Below are positions 36,408 to 46,236 of a DNA stretch of 64,000 nt, in pieces. Numbering within the stretch: the first letter of the stretch is position 1; every line of letters starts with the position of its first letter. The position numbers and the translations under genes are program-made. Source of the DNA: Nocardioides sp. CER19 (GTDB taxonomy: Bacteria; Actinomycetota; Actinomycetes; Propionibacteriales; Nocardioidaceae). The stretch is from positions 372,001 to 436,000 of the forward strand of contig NZ_JARVWS010000001.1 of NCBI RefSeq assembly GCF_029846275.1, written 5' to 3'. The notes under the pieces are model-generated. The model was not told the origin of the DNA. It searched no databases and was given only the letters and a program-made list of their open reading frames with translations.

Positions 36408-38042
36408 GTGAACCAGCGACCCCGCGCGAGCCTGGGACGGGTGCTCGACGACCTGGGCGACTCTCTGCTCGAGCTGGTCGTCGGCGACCCGGCGCACGAG
36501 GGGGAGATCGGCGGCATCGTCATCCACGACCCGGACGACGAGCCGGTGCAGCCGCCGGCGGCGCTGGTGCTCGGCGTGGGGATCCGGGGCAAGGAGCTGC
36601 CCGAGCTGGTGCGGGACGTCGGCAAGCGAGGTGCGGTGGGGCTGATCGTCCGCGCGCCGGTCGCGGTCACGCCGGAGCTCGACGCGGCCGTGGCCGAGTC
36701 AGGGCTCGCCCTGCTCGGCCTGCGCCGCGGTGCGACGTGGGCCCAGCTGACCGCGCTGTTGCGCTCGCTGCTCGCCGAGGGCGACATCGGGCCGGCGGAG
36801 GCGGAGTCGATCGGCGGGCTCCCGTCGGGTGACCTGTTCGCGGTGGCCAACGCGGTCGGGGCGCTGCTCGACGCACCCGTGACGATCGAGGACCGCAGCT
36901 CGCGGGTGCTCGCGTTCTCCGGCCGCCAGGACGAGGCCGACCCGTCCCGCGTCGAGACGATCATCGGCCGCCAAGTGCCGGAGAAGTACGCCAAGATGCT
37001 CACCGACCTGGGCGTCTTCCGTGAGCTCTACCGCGAGTACCGGCCGGTCGTCGTCAACCCTGCCGACCTCGGCGCCGACTCGATCAGCATGCAGCGCGTC
37101 GCGATAGCGGTGCGCGCCGGGGACGAGGTGCTCGGTTCGATCTGGGCGGCCATGGACGGCGACGTGACGCCCGAGCGCACCGCAGCTCTCCAGGACGCCG
37201 CCAAGCTGGTCGCCCTCCACATGCTCCGGGTCAGGGCCGGGGCCGACGTGCAGCGCCGGCTGCGCACGGACCTGGTCAGCACTGCCCTCGAGGGCGGCGC
37301 CGGCGCGCGCGACGCGCTGAGCCGCCTCGGGCTGGCCGGCAAGCAGGTCGTCGTACTGGCCGTGGCGCTGCGGGCCGAGCACCCCGTCGGCGAGCAGGCG
37401 GCCGGCGACACCAGCGACCTCGAGCGGGTGGCCGACGCCCTGGGTGTGCACCTGTCCGCCTCGGTGCCGTCGTCGGCCGTCGCGGTCATCGGAGGCATCG
37501 CGTTCGCGCTGCTGCCGGTCTCGTCGGGCGCGCACGGCAGCGACCCCGAGGAGCGCGTCGCGCGGCTGGCCGAGGAGTTCTGCGAGCGGCTCGGCACCCG
37601 CCTCCCGGTGGTCGTCGGCATCGGCGGCACCGCGGCCGACGTCAGCGGCGTCACCGAGTCGCGGGCCACCGCCACGCGGGTGCTGCGCGTGCTGCGGGAA
37701 GGCTACGCCAGCCGTCGCGTCGCCCGGCTCCCCGACGTGCACACGCAGTCGCTCCTGCTCGAGCTGCGCGACCTCGCGGCCGCTCGCGGTGAGCGGCCGG
37801 TCGGCCCGATCGCCCGCCTCCTGGAGTACGACGAGCGCAACGACTCGGGGCTCGCCGACACGCTCGAGGCCTGGCTGGACGCGCTCGGCGACGTCAGGGC
37901 CGCCGCGGCGGCGCTCTTCATCCACCCGAACACGCTGCGCTACCGCCTGCGCCGCCTCGAGGAGGTCAGCGGGCTCGACCTCGCCGATCCGGAGCAGCGC
38001 TTCTCAGCGATGCTGCAGCTGCGGATCCTCGCCCCGCGCTAG
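36408..38042 (+). CDS. PucR/CdaR-type transcriptional regulator
   Basis: 544 residues, GTG start. The N-terminal PucR-like sensory half (about 1-200) is followed by a GGDEF-like/GAF-like central region and the characteristic C-terminal helix-turn-helix LEAWLDALGDVRAAAAALFIHPNTLRYRLRRL at about residues 485-520. Such proteins activate catabolic operons (purines, polyketides, amino acids). It sits directly after the D-peptide operon in the same direction, and a dyad in the distant divergent promoter (25096) is a plausible target. The effector is unknown. Its stop overlaps the convergent XRE gene by 4 bp. Confidence 0.85.
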   Translation: MNQRPRASLGRVLDDLGDSLLELVVGDPAHEGEIGGIVIHDPDDEPVQPPAALVLGVGIRGKELPELVRDVGKRGAVGLIVRAPVAVTPELDAAVAESGLALLGLRRGATWAQLTALLRSLLAEGDIGPAEAESIGGLPSGDLFAVANAVGALLDAPVTIEDRSSRVLAFSGRQDEADPSRVETIIGRQVPEKYAKMLTDLGVFRELYREYRPVVVNPADLGADSISMQRVAIAVRAGDEVLGSIWAAMDGDVTPERTAALQDAAKLVALHMLRVRAGADVQRRLRTDLVSTALEGGAGARDALSRLGLAGKQVVVLAVALRAEHPVGEQAAGDTSDLERVADALGVHLSASVPSSAVAVIGGIAFALLPVSSGAHGSDPEERVARLAEEFCERLGTRLPVVVGIGGTAADVSGVTESRATATRVLRVLREGYASRRVARLPDVHTQSLLLELRDLAAARGERPVGPIARLLEYDERNDSGLADTLEAWLDALGDVRAAAAALFIHPNTLRYRLRRLEEVSGLDLADPEQRFSAMLQLRILAPR

Positions 38043-38881
38043 GGAGTCGGCACGAAGTCCTGCGTGCCGATCACGCGGAGGAGCTCGAGCTTCTCGGCAG
38101 CATCGGTCCCCTCGGCGGGGAAGTAGGCGATGAACTGGATGTCGGCGTCCTCGGTGAGCAGCACCTCGCACCGCACCTCGATCGGACCGACCTCGGGGTG
38201 CTCGAACGTCTTGCGGTCGATACGGCGTACGGCCACCTCGTGCCGCTCCCACAGCTCGCGGAACTCAGCGCTCCGCTCCAACAGGTCGTGGACGAGCGAG
38301 GCGACGTCGGCGTCGCCGGAGCGGCGCGCGTACGTCGCCCGGAGGTCGCTCACGTGCGAGGCACTGAGCCGCGCGGACTGTGCCTCCGGGAACGGCTGCG
38401 ACTCGGGCTGCGTGAAGCGGAGCCAGATCACGTTGCTGGCCCGGCCCTGCCCTTCGAGCAGGTGTGGCGTCAGTGCGCGGCCGAGCGGGTTGCGCCAGAC
38501 GATCTCGCCGATGTCGGTGCAGATGATCACGGGAACGTCGACGAGGCGGTCGGCGAGGCTGATCAGGCCGGGTCGGACGTGCCGGCCGGCGCGCCGCGGC
38601 GGCGGCGTCAGCCCGGCCAGGTGGAAGAGGTGGTCGCGCTGGTCGAGATCGCACTGCAACGCCCGCGCCACCGCGGAGACCACCGACGCCGACGGCGCCG
38701 AGCCGCGGGCCTGCTCGAGTCGCGTGTAGTAGTCGACCGACATCCCGGCGAGCTGGGCGACCTCCTCTCGCCGCAGCCCCGGCGTGCGCCGGCGCAGGCC
38801 GGGCGGGAGGCCGACGTCTGCCGGTCGGAGCAGCTCGCGCCGCCGGCGCAGGAAGTCGGCGAGATCTCGGCGATCGGTCAC
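38039..38881 (-). CDS. XRE/MmyB-type helix-turn-helix regulator
   Basis: 280 residues from the GTG at 38881. The N-terminal helix-turn-helix contains LRRRTPGLRREEVAQLAGMSVDYYTRLEQARG (residues about 27-58), the MmyB-like signature of actinobacterial regulators. The C-terminal part (VPVIICTDIGEIVWRNPLGRALT, TFEHPEVGPIEVRCEVLL) is the typical PAS-like ligand-binding domain. Divergent from the aldo/keto reductase at 38983, about 100 bp away, which it probably controls. Ligand unknown; redox or aldehyde stress would fit the neighbour. Confidence 0.9.
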   Translation of the reverse strand: MTDRRDLADFLRRRRELLRPADVGLPPGLRRRTPGLRREEVAQLAGMSVDYYTRLEQARGSAPSASVVSAVARALQCDLDQRDHLFHLAGLTPPPRRAGRHVRPGLISLADRLVDVPVIICTDIGEIVWRNPLGRALTPHLLEGQGRASNVIWLRFTQPESQPFPEAQSARLSASHVSDLRATYARRSGDADVASLVHDLLERSAEFRELWERHEVAVRRIDRKTFEHPEVGPIEVRCEVLLTEDADIQFIAYFPAEGTDAAEKLELLRVIGTQDFVPTP

Positions 38882-38982
38882 GCTCCCATCCTCCGCCCGC
38901 CGACGTCGGCTATCCAGGGAGAGGCGGTCCCTGGATGAGCCGGTCCTGCCGCGCGCCGGCCGGGCGCGGCAGCGTGGTTGCC

Positions 38983-39993
38983 ATGACGAACTCAACCACG
39001 AACTCAACCACCGACCTCATGCTCCGCCGGCTCGGAACGACCGGCCCCACCGTCACGTCACCGGGCCTCGGCGGCCTGACCCTCGCCGGGGCGTACGGCC
39101 CCGTGGACGACGACGCGGGAGCCGACGTCGTCCACGCCTACCTCGACGCCGGCGGCACGCTCCTCGACACCGCCGACTTCTACGGCGCCGGCCGCAACGA
39201 GATGCTGATCGGCCGCGTCCTCCGAGAGCGGCGTCGTGACGAGGTGGTGCTGTCGGTGAAATTCGGCGCGCTCGTGACGCCCACCGGGATGCCGTCCGCG
39301 TTCGACGGTCGCCCCGAGGCGGTCAAGTCCTCCCTGACCTACTCGCTGCAGCGCCTGGGCACCGACCACGTGGACATCTACCGCCCCGCGCGCCTCGATC
39401 CGCAGGTGCCGATCGAGGAGACGGTCGGCGCCGTCCAGGAGATGGCCGAGAGCGGCTACGTCCGCCACATCGGGCTCAGCGAGGTCGGCGCCGAGACCAT
39501 CCGACGGGCGGCGGCCGTGGCTCCGATCAGCGACCTGCAGATCGAGTACTCCCTGCTCACCCGCGGGATCGAGAGAAACGGGATCCTGGACGCCTGCCGC
39601 GAGCTCGGCATCGGCATCACCGCCTACGGCGTGCTCGGCCGTGGTCTCATCGGCGGCAACGCCACCGGCGGGAGCCGGGCGAACCACCCGCGCTTCCAGG
39701 CGGAGAACCTCGAGCACAACCGGGCGCTGGTGGCACGGCTGCAGGACATCGCGGATGCCAAGGGCGCCACCCTCGCGCAGGTCGCGATCGCGTGGGTGGC
39801 AGCCCAGGGCGAGGACATCGTGCCCATCGTCGGGTCGCGTACGCCGGCCCAGGTCGAGTCGATGATCGGCAGCACCGCGGTCACGCTGGACGACGCCGAC
39901 CTGACGAGGATCGACGAGCTCGTGCCCGCCGGGTCGGCGCACGGCGACCGGTACCCGACCCGGTTCATGCACCAGCTCGACAGCGAGCGGTGA
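38983..39993 (+). CDS. Aldo/keto reductase
   Basis: NADPH-dependent reductase of 336 residues with a TIM-barrel fold. Catalytic residues are visible as D45-like DTADFYGAGRNE, K in VVLSVKFG, H in DHVDIYRPAR; NADP-binding is in IGLSEVG and IVPIVGSRTPAQVE. The start MTNSTTNSTTDLM contains a tandem duplication of ACGAACTCAACC (TNSTTNSTT), giving a flexible N-terminus. Divergent from the XRE regulator at 38881. A terminator hairpin follows directly after the stop. Substrate unknown. Confidence 0.9.
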   Translation: MTNSTTNSTTDLMLRRLGTTGPTVTSPGLGGLTLAGAYGPVDDDAGADVVHAYLDAGGTLLDTADFYGAGRNEMLIGRVLRERRRDEVVLSVKFGALVTPTGMPSAFDGRPEAVKSSLTYSLQRLGTDHVDIYRPARLDPQVPIEETVGAVQEMAESGYVRHIGLSEVGAETIRRAAAVAPISDLQIEYSLLTRGIERNGILDACRELGIGITAYGVLGRGLIGGNATGGSRANHPRFQAENLEHNRALVARLQDIADAKGATLAQVAIAWVAAQGEDIVPIVGSRTPAQVESMIGSTAVTLDDADLTRIDELVPAGSAHGDRYPTRFMHQLDSER

Positions 39994-40026
39994 GACGGGG
40001 CGGCGCCATCGTGTGAGGCCCGTCTC
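39992..40026 (+). terminator. Intrinsic terminator after the aldo/keto reductase
   Basis: GAGACGGG (39992-39999), overlapping the TGA stop, pairs with CCCGTCTC (40019-40026) and is followed by TTTGG. The 19-nt loop contains a small GGCGCC palindrome. The rest of the gap to pntA (40027-40144) shows a GGATCGATCC palindrome at 40030-40039 and an AAGGAG before the pntA start. Confidence 0.6.
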
Positions 40027-40144
40027 TTTGGATCGATCCGATCCGTTCCTGCGACGAGACGGCCCTTCCCGCCTGGGTACTTCGCTGGCATGGTGCCTTC
40101 CACCCGCTCACCGGAAGCACCCATCGACGAAGGAGCCCTGGTAG

Positions 40145-41686
40145 ATGCGCATCGGAGTGACCCGCGAGACCCGCCCCGGGGAGACCCGCGTCGCCGCGAC
40201 GCCTGCGACGGTCAAGCAGCTGATCGGCCTCGGCTACGACGTGCTCGTCGAGCGCGGCGCCGGCGAGCTGTCCAGCTTCGCCGACCAGGCGTACGCCGAC
40301 GCCGGAGCGACCCTCGGGTCGACCGCCGAGGCGTGGGGTGCCGAGGTGGTCTTCCGCGTCAACGCCCCGTCCGAGGGCGAGATCGGCCAGCTGCGCGCCG
40401 GCGCCGTCTTCGTCAGCCTGCTCGCCCCCGCGCTCAACGAGGACCTGGTCGACCGCCTCGCCGCCGCCGGCGTGACCGCGCTGGCGATGGACGCGGTGCC
40501 GCGGATCAGCCGGGCCCAGTCGCTCGACGTCCTGTCGTCGATGGCGAACATCGCCGGCTACCGCGCCGTCATCGAGGCGGCCCACGAGTTCGGCCGCTTC
40601 TTCACCGGCCAGGTCACCGCCGCCGGCAAGGTCCCGCCCGCGAAGGTGCTGGTCGCCGGCGCCGGTGTCGCCGGCTTGGCGGCGATCGGCGCGGCGAGCA
40701 GTCTCGGCGCCGTCGTACGCGCCACGGACCCGCGGCCTGAGGTGGCCGACCAGGTGAAGTCGCTGGGCGGGGAGTACCTCGAGGTCGTCGTCGACGAGGT
40801 GCAGGAGCAGTCCGGCACCGGCTACGCGACGGCGACGAGCGAGGCCTACAACGCGCGTGCCGCGGAGATCTACTCCGAGCAGGCGGCCGACGTCGACATC
40901 ATCGTCACCACCGCGCTGATCCCGGGCCGCCCGGCACCCCGGCTCGTCACCGCCGCCGACGTGGCCGCGATGAAGCCCGGCAGCGTCGTCGTCGACATGG
41001 CCGCGGCCCAGGGCGGCAACGTCGAGGGCAGCGTCGCCGACCAGAAGATCGTCACCGACAACGGCGTCACGATCATCGGCTACACCGACCTGGCCGGCCG
41101 GCTGCCCACCCAGGCGAGCCAGCTCTACGGCACCAACCTGGTCAACCTGATGAAGCTGCTGACCCCCGGCAAGGACGGGAAGGTCATCATCGACCTCGAC
41201 GACGTCGTGCAGCGTGGCATCACCGTGGCCCGCGACGGCGAGAAGCTGTGGCCACCGCCGCCGGTCCAGGTCTCGGCGGCCCCCTCACCTTCGCCGGTCG
41301 GGGAGCGAGCCCCGGCGAGCCTCGAACCCAAGAAGAAGATGTCGCCGGCCGTGAAGCTCGGCCTCGCGGCAATCGGCCTCGTGGCCCTCTTCCTCGTCAA
41401 CGCGACGGCGCCGGCGCCCATCCCGCAGCACTTCACCGTCCTCGTCCTCGCCATCGTCGTCGGCTACTACGTCATCGGGAACGTCCACCACGCGCTGCAC
41501 ACCCCGCTGATGAGCGTCACCAACGCGATCTCCGGGATCATCGTGGTCGGCGCCTTCCTGCAGCTGGCCATCGACGACACCGCCATCCGCGTGCTCGCGT
41601 TCGTCGCGACGCTGCTCGCCTCCATCAACGTCTTCGGCGGCTTCGCCGTGACCCGACGCATGCTCGGCATGTTCCAGAAGGGCTGA
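40145..41686 (+). CDS. pntA: NAD(P)+ transhydrogenase, alpha subunit
   Basis: 513 residues, full-length bacterial PntA. Residues 1-380 form the NAD(H)-binding domain I ([23 protein letters not shown], the [22 protein letters not shown]ossmann strand near residues 170-190); residues about 397-513 contain four membrane helices ([17 protein letters not shown] to [11 protein letters not shown]). With PntB it couples proton flow to NADPH formation. The linker [17 protein letters not shown] is low-complexity. Strong start with AAGGAG upstream; pntB starts 7 bp after the stop. Confidence 0.95.
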   Translation: MRIGVTRETRPGETRVAATPATVKQLIGLGYDVLVERGAGELSSFADQAYADAGATLGSTAEAWGAEVVFRVNAPSEGEIGQLRAGAVFVSLLAPALNEDLVDRLAAAGVTALAMDAVPRISRAQSLDVLSSMANIAGYRAVIEAAHEFGRFFTGQVTAAGKVPPAKVLVAGAGVAGLAAIGAASSLGAVVRATDPRPEVADQVKSLGGEYLEVVVDEVQEQSGTGYATATSEAYNARAAEIYSEQAADVDIIVTTALIPGRPAPRLVTAADVAAMKPGSVVVDMAAAQGGNVEGSVADQKIVTDNGVTIIGYTDLAGRLPTQASQLYGTNLVNLMKLLTPGKDGKVIIDLDDVVQRGITVARDGEKLWPPPPVQVSAAPSPSPVGERAPASLEPKKKMSPAVKLGLAAIGLVALFLVNATAPAPIPQHFTVLVLAIVVGYYVIGNVHHALHTPLMSVTNAISGIIVVGAFLQLAIDDTAIRVLAFVATLLASINVFGGFAVTRRMLGMFQKG

Positions 41687-41693
41687 TGCGCCG

Positions 41694-43127
41694 ATGAACG
41701 CCACCTCCGTCGCCACCGCCGCCTACATCGTCGCGGCCCTGCTCTTCATCCTGTCGCTGGCCGGCCTGTCCAAGCACGAGACCGCCCGTCGCGGCGTCTG
41801 GTTCGGCATCACCGGGATGGCGATCGCCATCGTCGCGACGTTCGCGCTCGTGGTCGACCTGGCCACCGGCTCGGACACCCACGGCGGCGGCGGGTCGCTG
41901 AGCGTCGTCCTCCTGCTCGTCGCCGTCGTCATCGGCGCCTCGATCGGCCTCTGGCGGGCCCGGATCGTGGAGATGACCGGCATGCCCGAGCTGATCGCGC
42001 TCCTGCACTCGTTCGTCGGCCTGGCCGCGGTGCTGGTGGGCTGGAACGGCTACCTGGAGTACCGCGGCGAGCCGCGCGCCGGCGACACGCTGCTCCACAT
42101 CCACGACGCCGAGGTCTTCATCGGCATCTTCATCGGCGCGGTCACGTTCACCGGCTCGATCATCGCCTTCCTCAAGCTCAGCGCGCGGATCAAGTCGGCG
42201 CCGCTCATGCTGCCGGGCAAGAACCTCATCAACGTCGGCGCGCTGGTCGTCTTCGCCGCCCTCACCGTCGCCTTCGTCGCCGACCCCCAGCTGTGGGAGC
42301 TGATCGCCGTCACCACGGTCGCGCTCGCGCTGGGTCTGCACCTGGTCGCCTCCATCGGCGGCGGCGACATGCCCGTCGTCGTGTCGATGCTCAACAGCTA
42401 CTCGGGCTGGGCGGCGGCCGCCTCCGGCTTCCTGCTCGACAACGACCTGCTCATCGTGACCGGTGCGCTCGTCGGGTCGAGTGGTGCCTACCTGTCCTAC
42501 ATCATGTGCCAGGCGATGAACCGCTCGTTCATCTCGGTCATCGCCGGCGGCTTCGGCATCGAGGCGACCGGCGGCGCCGAGATCGAGGGTGAGCACCGTG
42601 AGATCGACGCCGAGGGCGTCGCCGACCTGCTGACCTCCGCGTCGTCGGTGGTCATCACGCCCGGCTACGGCATGGCGGTCGCCCAGGCGCAGTACCCGGT
42701 CGCCGACCTCACGCGTCGGCTGCGGGAGCGCGGGGTCGACGTACGGTTCGGCATCCACCCGGTCGCCGGCCGCCTCCCCGGGCACATGAACGTGCTGCTC
42801 GCCGAGGCCAAGGTGCCCTACGACATCGTCCTCGAGATGGACGAGATCAACGACGACCTCGCCGCGACCGACGTCGTCCTCGTCATCGGCGCCAACGACA
42901 CGGTCAACCCGGCCGCCGCCGAGGACCCGTCGTCACCGATCGCGGGTATGCCGGTCCTCCGGGTGTGGGAGGCCAAGAACGTCGTGGTCTTCAAGCGGTC
43001 GATGGCCGCGGGGTACGCCGGCGTCCAGAACCCGCTGTTCTTCCGCGAGAACACGCAGATGCTCTTCGGTGACGCCAAGGAGCGGGTCGGGGACATCCTC
43101 GCCGCGCTCGCCCGGGTGCCCGCGTAG
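41694..43127 (+). CDS. pntB: NAD(P)+ transhydrogenase, beta subunit
   Basis: 477 residues. About nine membrane helices (residues 1-270), then the NADP(H)-binding domain III with [50 protein letters not shown] and [19 protein letters not shown], all diagnostic. It forms the proton channel and binds NADPH. The G of its TAG stop is the first base of a GGTCTCGACACG repeat, so the stop sits at the edge of copy 3 of the dispersed repeat. Together with pntA a complete transhydrogenase. Confidence 0.95.
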   Translation: MNATSVATAAYIVAALLFILSLAGLSKHETARRGVWFGITGMAIAIVATFALVVDLATGSDTHGGGGSLSVVLLLVAVVIGASIGLWRARIVEMTGMPELIALLHSFVGLAAVLVGWNGYLEYRGEPRAGDTLLHIHDAEVFIGIFIGAVTFTGSIIAFLKLSARIKSAPLMLPGKNLINVGALVVFAALTVAFVADPQLWELIAVTTVALALGLHLVASIGGGDMPVVVSMLNSYSGWAAAASGFLLDNDLLIVTGALVGSSGAYLSYIMCQAMNRSFISVIAGGFGIEATGGAEIEGEHREIDAEGVADLLTSASSVVITPGYGMAVAQAQYPVADLTRRLRERGVDVRFGIHPVAGRLPGHMNVLLAEAKVPYDIVLEMDEINDDLAATDVVLVIGANDTVNPAAAEDPSSPIAGMPVLRVWEAKNVVVFKRSMAAGYAGVQNPLFFRENTQMLFGDAKERVGDILAALARVPA

Positions 43128-43221
43128 GTCTCGACACGCCCTCGCCTAGGGGCTCGGGCTACTCGACCGGCGAGCCGTCGGTGGTCGAGTAGTGAGCGAC
43201 CGCCAGCGAGCGTGTCGAGAC
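43127..43221. repeat. Dispersed palindromic repeat, copy 3
   Basis: It begins on the G of the pntB TAG stop as GGTCTCGACACGCCCTCGCC and ends CGTGTCGAGAC (43211-43221), its near-complement; inside, GGGCTACTCGACC is answered by GGTCGAGTAG. Remaining sequence to the next start (43222-43347) contains no gene. Compare copies at 6369 and 22405. Confidence 0.7.
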
Positions 43222-43347
43222 GCGCGCCGCCAAGCGCCAGGGCTCCAGCGTCTCGTGGTCGGCGTCGGAGGTGTCGCCGGTCAGGGGTGTCCCACTCCTC
43301 ACCCACCCCGGATCGACGCACGAAGGCCGTGCGGCAGACTCCTGCGG

Positions 43348-44577
43348 GTGAGCGTCACGCCCGAGGAGATCGCGAAGGCAGCCCAGCAGACCATCGCCCA
43401 GCGGACCCCGCTGGAGCGGTCCGCCCGCCTCAGTGAGCGGTACGACGCCGAGGTGCTGCTCAAGCGCGAGGACCTCCAGCTCGGCCGGTCCTACAAGGTC
43501 CGCGGCGCCTACCACCTGATGAGCTCCCTCACCGCCGAGGAGCTCGGGCGCGGCGTCGTCTGCGCCAGTGCCGGCAACCACGCCCAGGGCGTCGCGATCA
43601 GCGCGGCCCGGCTCGGCACCCAGGCGCACATCGTCGTGCCGACCAACACGCCGCGCCAGAAGCGCGAGCGGATCCTGGCCCTGGGCGGGCCCAACGTGGA
43701 GCTCAGTCTCATCGGCCGCACCTACGACGAGGCGAGCGCCGCGGCCCACGAGCTGGCCGAGAGCACCCGGGCGACGTACGTGCATCCCTTCGACGACCCG
43801 CGCACGATCACCGGGCAGGGCACCGTCGGGGCCGAGCTCACCCAGCAGGCGGGCGCACCGCTGGACCTGGTCGTGGTGCCCGTGGGCGGCGGCGGCCTCC
43901 TCGCCGGCCTGGCCACCTGGGTGCGGCACACCTGGCCGCGAACCCGGATCGTCGGCGTGGAGCCGGTGGGCGCAGCCAGCATGAGGGCAGCCGTCGCCGC
44001 GGGCGGGCCGGTCCGGCTGGACGCGCTCGACACGTTCGTCGACGGGGCCTCGGTGGGGCTGGCCGGGTCGGCGACGTACCCGGTCGTCCGTGACCTCGTC
44101 GACGACGTCGTCGCCGTCGAGGTGGGCGCGATCTGCGCGGAGATGCTCGAGCTCTACCAGGTCGACGGGATCATCGCGGAGCCCGCCGGCGCCCTGGCCA
44201 CGGCCGCCCTCGCCCAGCTGCGGCCCACCGGCCGGGTCGGCGCGATCGTGTCGGGTGGCAACAACGACGTGTCCCGCTACGCCGAGGTCATCGAGCGGGC
44301 GCTGGTCCACCAGGGGCTGCGGCACTACTTCCTCGTGAGCTTCCCGCAGGAGCCGGGCGCGCTGCGCGGCTTCCTCGACCACGTGCTCGCCGAGGGCGAG
44401 GACATCGTCGTCTTCGACTACATCAAGAAGTCCAACCGCGAGACCGGGCCGGCGCTGATCGGGATCGACCTCGACAGCCCCGATGGCATCGACGGCCTGC
44501 TCGACCGGATGGCCGCCAGCAACCTCGTGATCGAGAAGATCCCGTACGACAGCCCGCTCTTCACGTTCCTGCACTGA
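43348..44577 (+). CDS. ilvA: Threonine ammonia-lyase (IlvA), short regulatory domain type
   Basis: PLP enzyme of 409 residues, GTG start (GTG AGC GTC ACG). The PLP lysine lies in GRSYKVRGAYHLM near residue 50; the SAGNHAQG and VPVGGGGLLAGLATW phosphate loops and a C-terminal ACT-like segment (HYFLVSFPQEPGALRGFLDHVL, ETGPALIGID) are visible. The shorter regulatory tail than in E. coli IlvA (514) is common in actinobacteria and may lack full isoleucine control. It converts threonine to 2-oxobutyrate. Its stop lies in the first of three CTGCACTGAC repeats. Confidence 0.93.
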   Translation: MSVTPEEIAKAAQQTIAQRTPLERSARLSERYDAEVLLKREDLQLGRSYKVRGAYHLMSSLTAEELGRGVVCASAGNHAQGVAISAARLGTQAHIVVPTNTPRQKRERILALGGPNVELSLIGRTYDEASAAAHELAESTRATYVHPFDDPRTITGQGTVGAELTQQAGAPLDLVVVPVGGGGLLAGLATWVRHTWPRTRIVGVEPVGAASMRAAVAAGGPVRLDALDTFVDGASVGLAGSATYPVVRDLVDDVVAVEVGAICAEMLELYQVDGIIAEPAGALATAALAQLRPTGRVGAIVSGGNNDVSRYAEVIERALVHQGLRHYFLVSFPQEPGALRGFLDHVLAEGEDIVVFDYIKKSNRETGPALIGIDLDSPDGIDGLLDRMAASNLVIEKIPYDSPLFTFLH

Positions 44578-44599
44578 CCTGCACTGACGTGCACTGACC
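44570..44599. repeat. 10-bp tandem repeat at the ilvA stop
   Basis: Three copies of [C/G]TGCACTGAC in direct array. The TGA of the first copy is the ilvA stop codon; the others fall in the 32-bp convergent gap to the polyphosphate glucokinase gene. Probably slippage; no function proposed. Confidence 0.6.
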
Positions 44600-44609
44600 C
44601 CCGGCTGGC

Positions 44610-45365
44610 TCAGCTGTCGCCGGCCTCGCTCGCATAGAGCGCCGCGCCGACCACGCCCGCCCGGTTGAGCAGCGTCGCGGGGATGATCTCCGTCTGGATG
44701 TCGATGAGCGAGAGGAACTCCTCGCTGTGCTTCGACACCCCGCCGCCGACGAGGAAGAGGTCGGGGGAGAAGAGCAGCTCGAGGGTGCGGTAGTACTTCG
44801 TCAGCCGCTTCGCCCACTTCTCCCAGGAGAGGTCCTCGCGCTCCCGGGCGCTGTTGGCCGCCCGCGTCTCGGCGTCGTGGCCGTCGATCTCGAGGTGCCC
44901 GAGCTCGGTGTTGGGCACGAGCACGCCGTCGTTGATGAGCGCCGAGCCGATCCCGGTCCCCAGGGTCGTCACGATGATGACCCCCTTGCGGCCGGCCGCC
45001 GCGCCGTAGCGCACCTCGGCGAGCCCGGCCGCGTCCGCGTCATTGACCACGTGCACGTCGCGTCCCGTGGCCTCGGTGAAGAGCCGGTCGGCGTCGGTGC
45101 CGATCCACGACTCGTCGATGTTGGCGGCCGAGTGCACGACCCCGTGGCGTACGACGCCCGGCACCGTCACCCCGACCGGGCCGTCGCTCTCCGGGAACTG
45201 CGCGAGCAGCTCCACGAACACCTCCGCCACCGCGGCGGGCGTCGACTCCGCGGGCGTCTTGAAGCGCACCCGCTCCGCCCCGAAGTCGCCCGTGCCGAGG
45301 TCGACCGGTGCCCCCTTGATGCCGGTGCCGCCGAAGTCGATGCCGAAGGGCCGCGTAGTCCGCAT
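44610..45365 (-). CDS. ppgK: Polyphosphate glucokinase
   Basis: ROK-family kinase of 251 residues. The phosphate-1 loop [15 protein letters not shown] opens the protein, [10 protein letters not shown] and [14 protein letters not shown] (catalytic Asp region) follow, then [12 protein letters not shown] and ELGHLEIDG, and the polyphosphate-glucokinase-specific [30 protein letters not shown]. It phosphorylates glucose with polyphosphate or ATP. Length matches actinobacterial PpgK (about 250-270). It is tail-to-tail with ilvA and divergent from the DinB-like gene (50 bp). Confidence 0.93.
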   Translation of the reverse strand: MRTTRPFGIDFGGTGIKGAPVDLGTGDFGAERVRFKTPAESTPAAVAEVFVELLAQFPESDGPVGVTVPGVVRHGVVHSAANIDESWIGTDADRLFTEATGRDVHVVNDADAAGLAEVRYGAAAGRKGVIIVTTLGTGIGSALINDGVLVPNTELGHLEIDGHDAETRAANSAREREDLSWEKWAKRLTKYYRTLELLFSPDLFLVGGGVSKHSEEFLSLIDIQTEIIPATLLNRAGVVGAALYASEAGDS

Positions 45366-45414
45366 GGGTCCAAAATAGGCGGCGCCGGCGGGATTCGACT
45401 GTCACGCTGGAGGC

Positions 45415-46170
45415 GTGCCCACTCAGCTGCTGCCGAACCGCCACCTCGAAGGGCTCCGCGAGGCCATGCTCGCATTCGTCCGGTACGGCGACCGGGCCGG
45501 TCTGGACGCACGCGTACCGACCTGCCCCGGCTGGAGCCTGCGCGAGCTGATCGCCCACCAGGGCATGGTCCACCGCTGGGCGACGGCCAACCTGCGCGGC
45601 GAGCGGACCGACCCCGACACGCTCGAGCGGGCCGGTCTGACCGATCCCGATCCGCTCGAGTGGCTCGCGGACGGCGCCATCGACCTGGTCACCGCGTGGA
45701 CCCAGGCACCGGCCGACGTGGCGACCGTCGTCTTCCTCAACGACGCGCCCGGCCCGAAGCAGTTCTGGGCTCGTCGCCAGTGCCACGAGACGACGATCCA
45801 CGCGGTCGACGCACTGGCCGCGTCGCTCGGCCGGCCGCCGAAGGCCGAGGAGGTCTGGGTCGACGCCGAGCTGGCCGCCGACGGCATCGACGAGCTGCTC
45901 TGCGGGTTCCTCACGAGGTCGAAGTCCCGGCTGCGCAGCGACGAGCCCGGCGTGCTGGTCGTCGCCCCCGACGATCGCGAGGAGTGGTGGGAGGTCAGCC
46001 TCTCCCCGCAGCCGGCGGTCAGCAGTCGGCGTACGGACCTGGCGCCTGCGGACGCCGACTGGGTCCTCACCGGTCCCGCCGTCGACCTCTACCTGCGGCT
46101 GTGGAACCGCGGCGCGGACGCCGTCGACGTCGCCGGCTGGGCCGAGCGGGCACCGGTCACCTGGGCGTGA
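45415..46170 (+). CDS. Maleylpyruvate isomerase/DinB-like protein
   Basis: 251 residues, GTG start. The N-terminal DinB-like four-helix bundle with candidate metal-binding histidines is visible: VPTCPGWSLRELIAHQGMVHRW (H near residues 46 and 50) and FWARRQCHETTIHAVDAL (H near residues 122 and 127), matching the mycothiol-dependent maleylpyruvate isomerase/TIGR03083 group. Residues 150-251 form the C-terminal sterol-carrier-like domain. The function of most members is unknown; isomerisation with mycothiol is known for one. No gentisate gene lies here. Confidence 0.8.
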   Translation: MPTQLLPNRHLEGLREAMLAFVRYGDRAGLDARVPTCPGWSLRELIAHQGMVHRWATANLRGERTDPDTLERAGLTDPDPLEWLADGAIDLVTAWTQAPADVATVVFLNDAPGPKQFWARRQCHETTIHAVDALAASLGRPPKAEEVWVDAELAADGIDELLCGFLTRSKSRLRSDEPGVLVVAPDDREEWWEVSLSPQPAVSSRRTDLAPADADWVLTGPAVDLYLRLWNRGADAVDVAGWAERAPVTWA

Positions 46171-46236
46171 CGAGCGCCTGAGCCGCCGTCCGCCGCGTTG
46201 GCACGGCCTCTATCGTTGACCGCCGGGGAGGTCAGG

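Noticed and set aside
45415..46170. DinB/maleylpyruvate isomerase-like protein as the missing maleylacetoacetate isomerase
   Set aside because: It is 23 kb from the homogentisate operon, not co-transcribed with it, and this family is broad; the unknown protein at 20308 is the better candidate, though this one remains possible.
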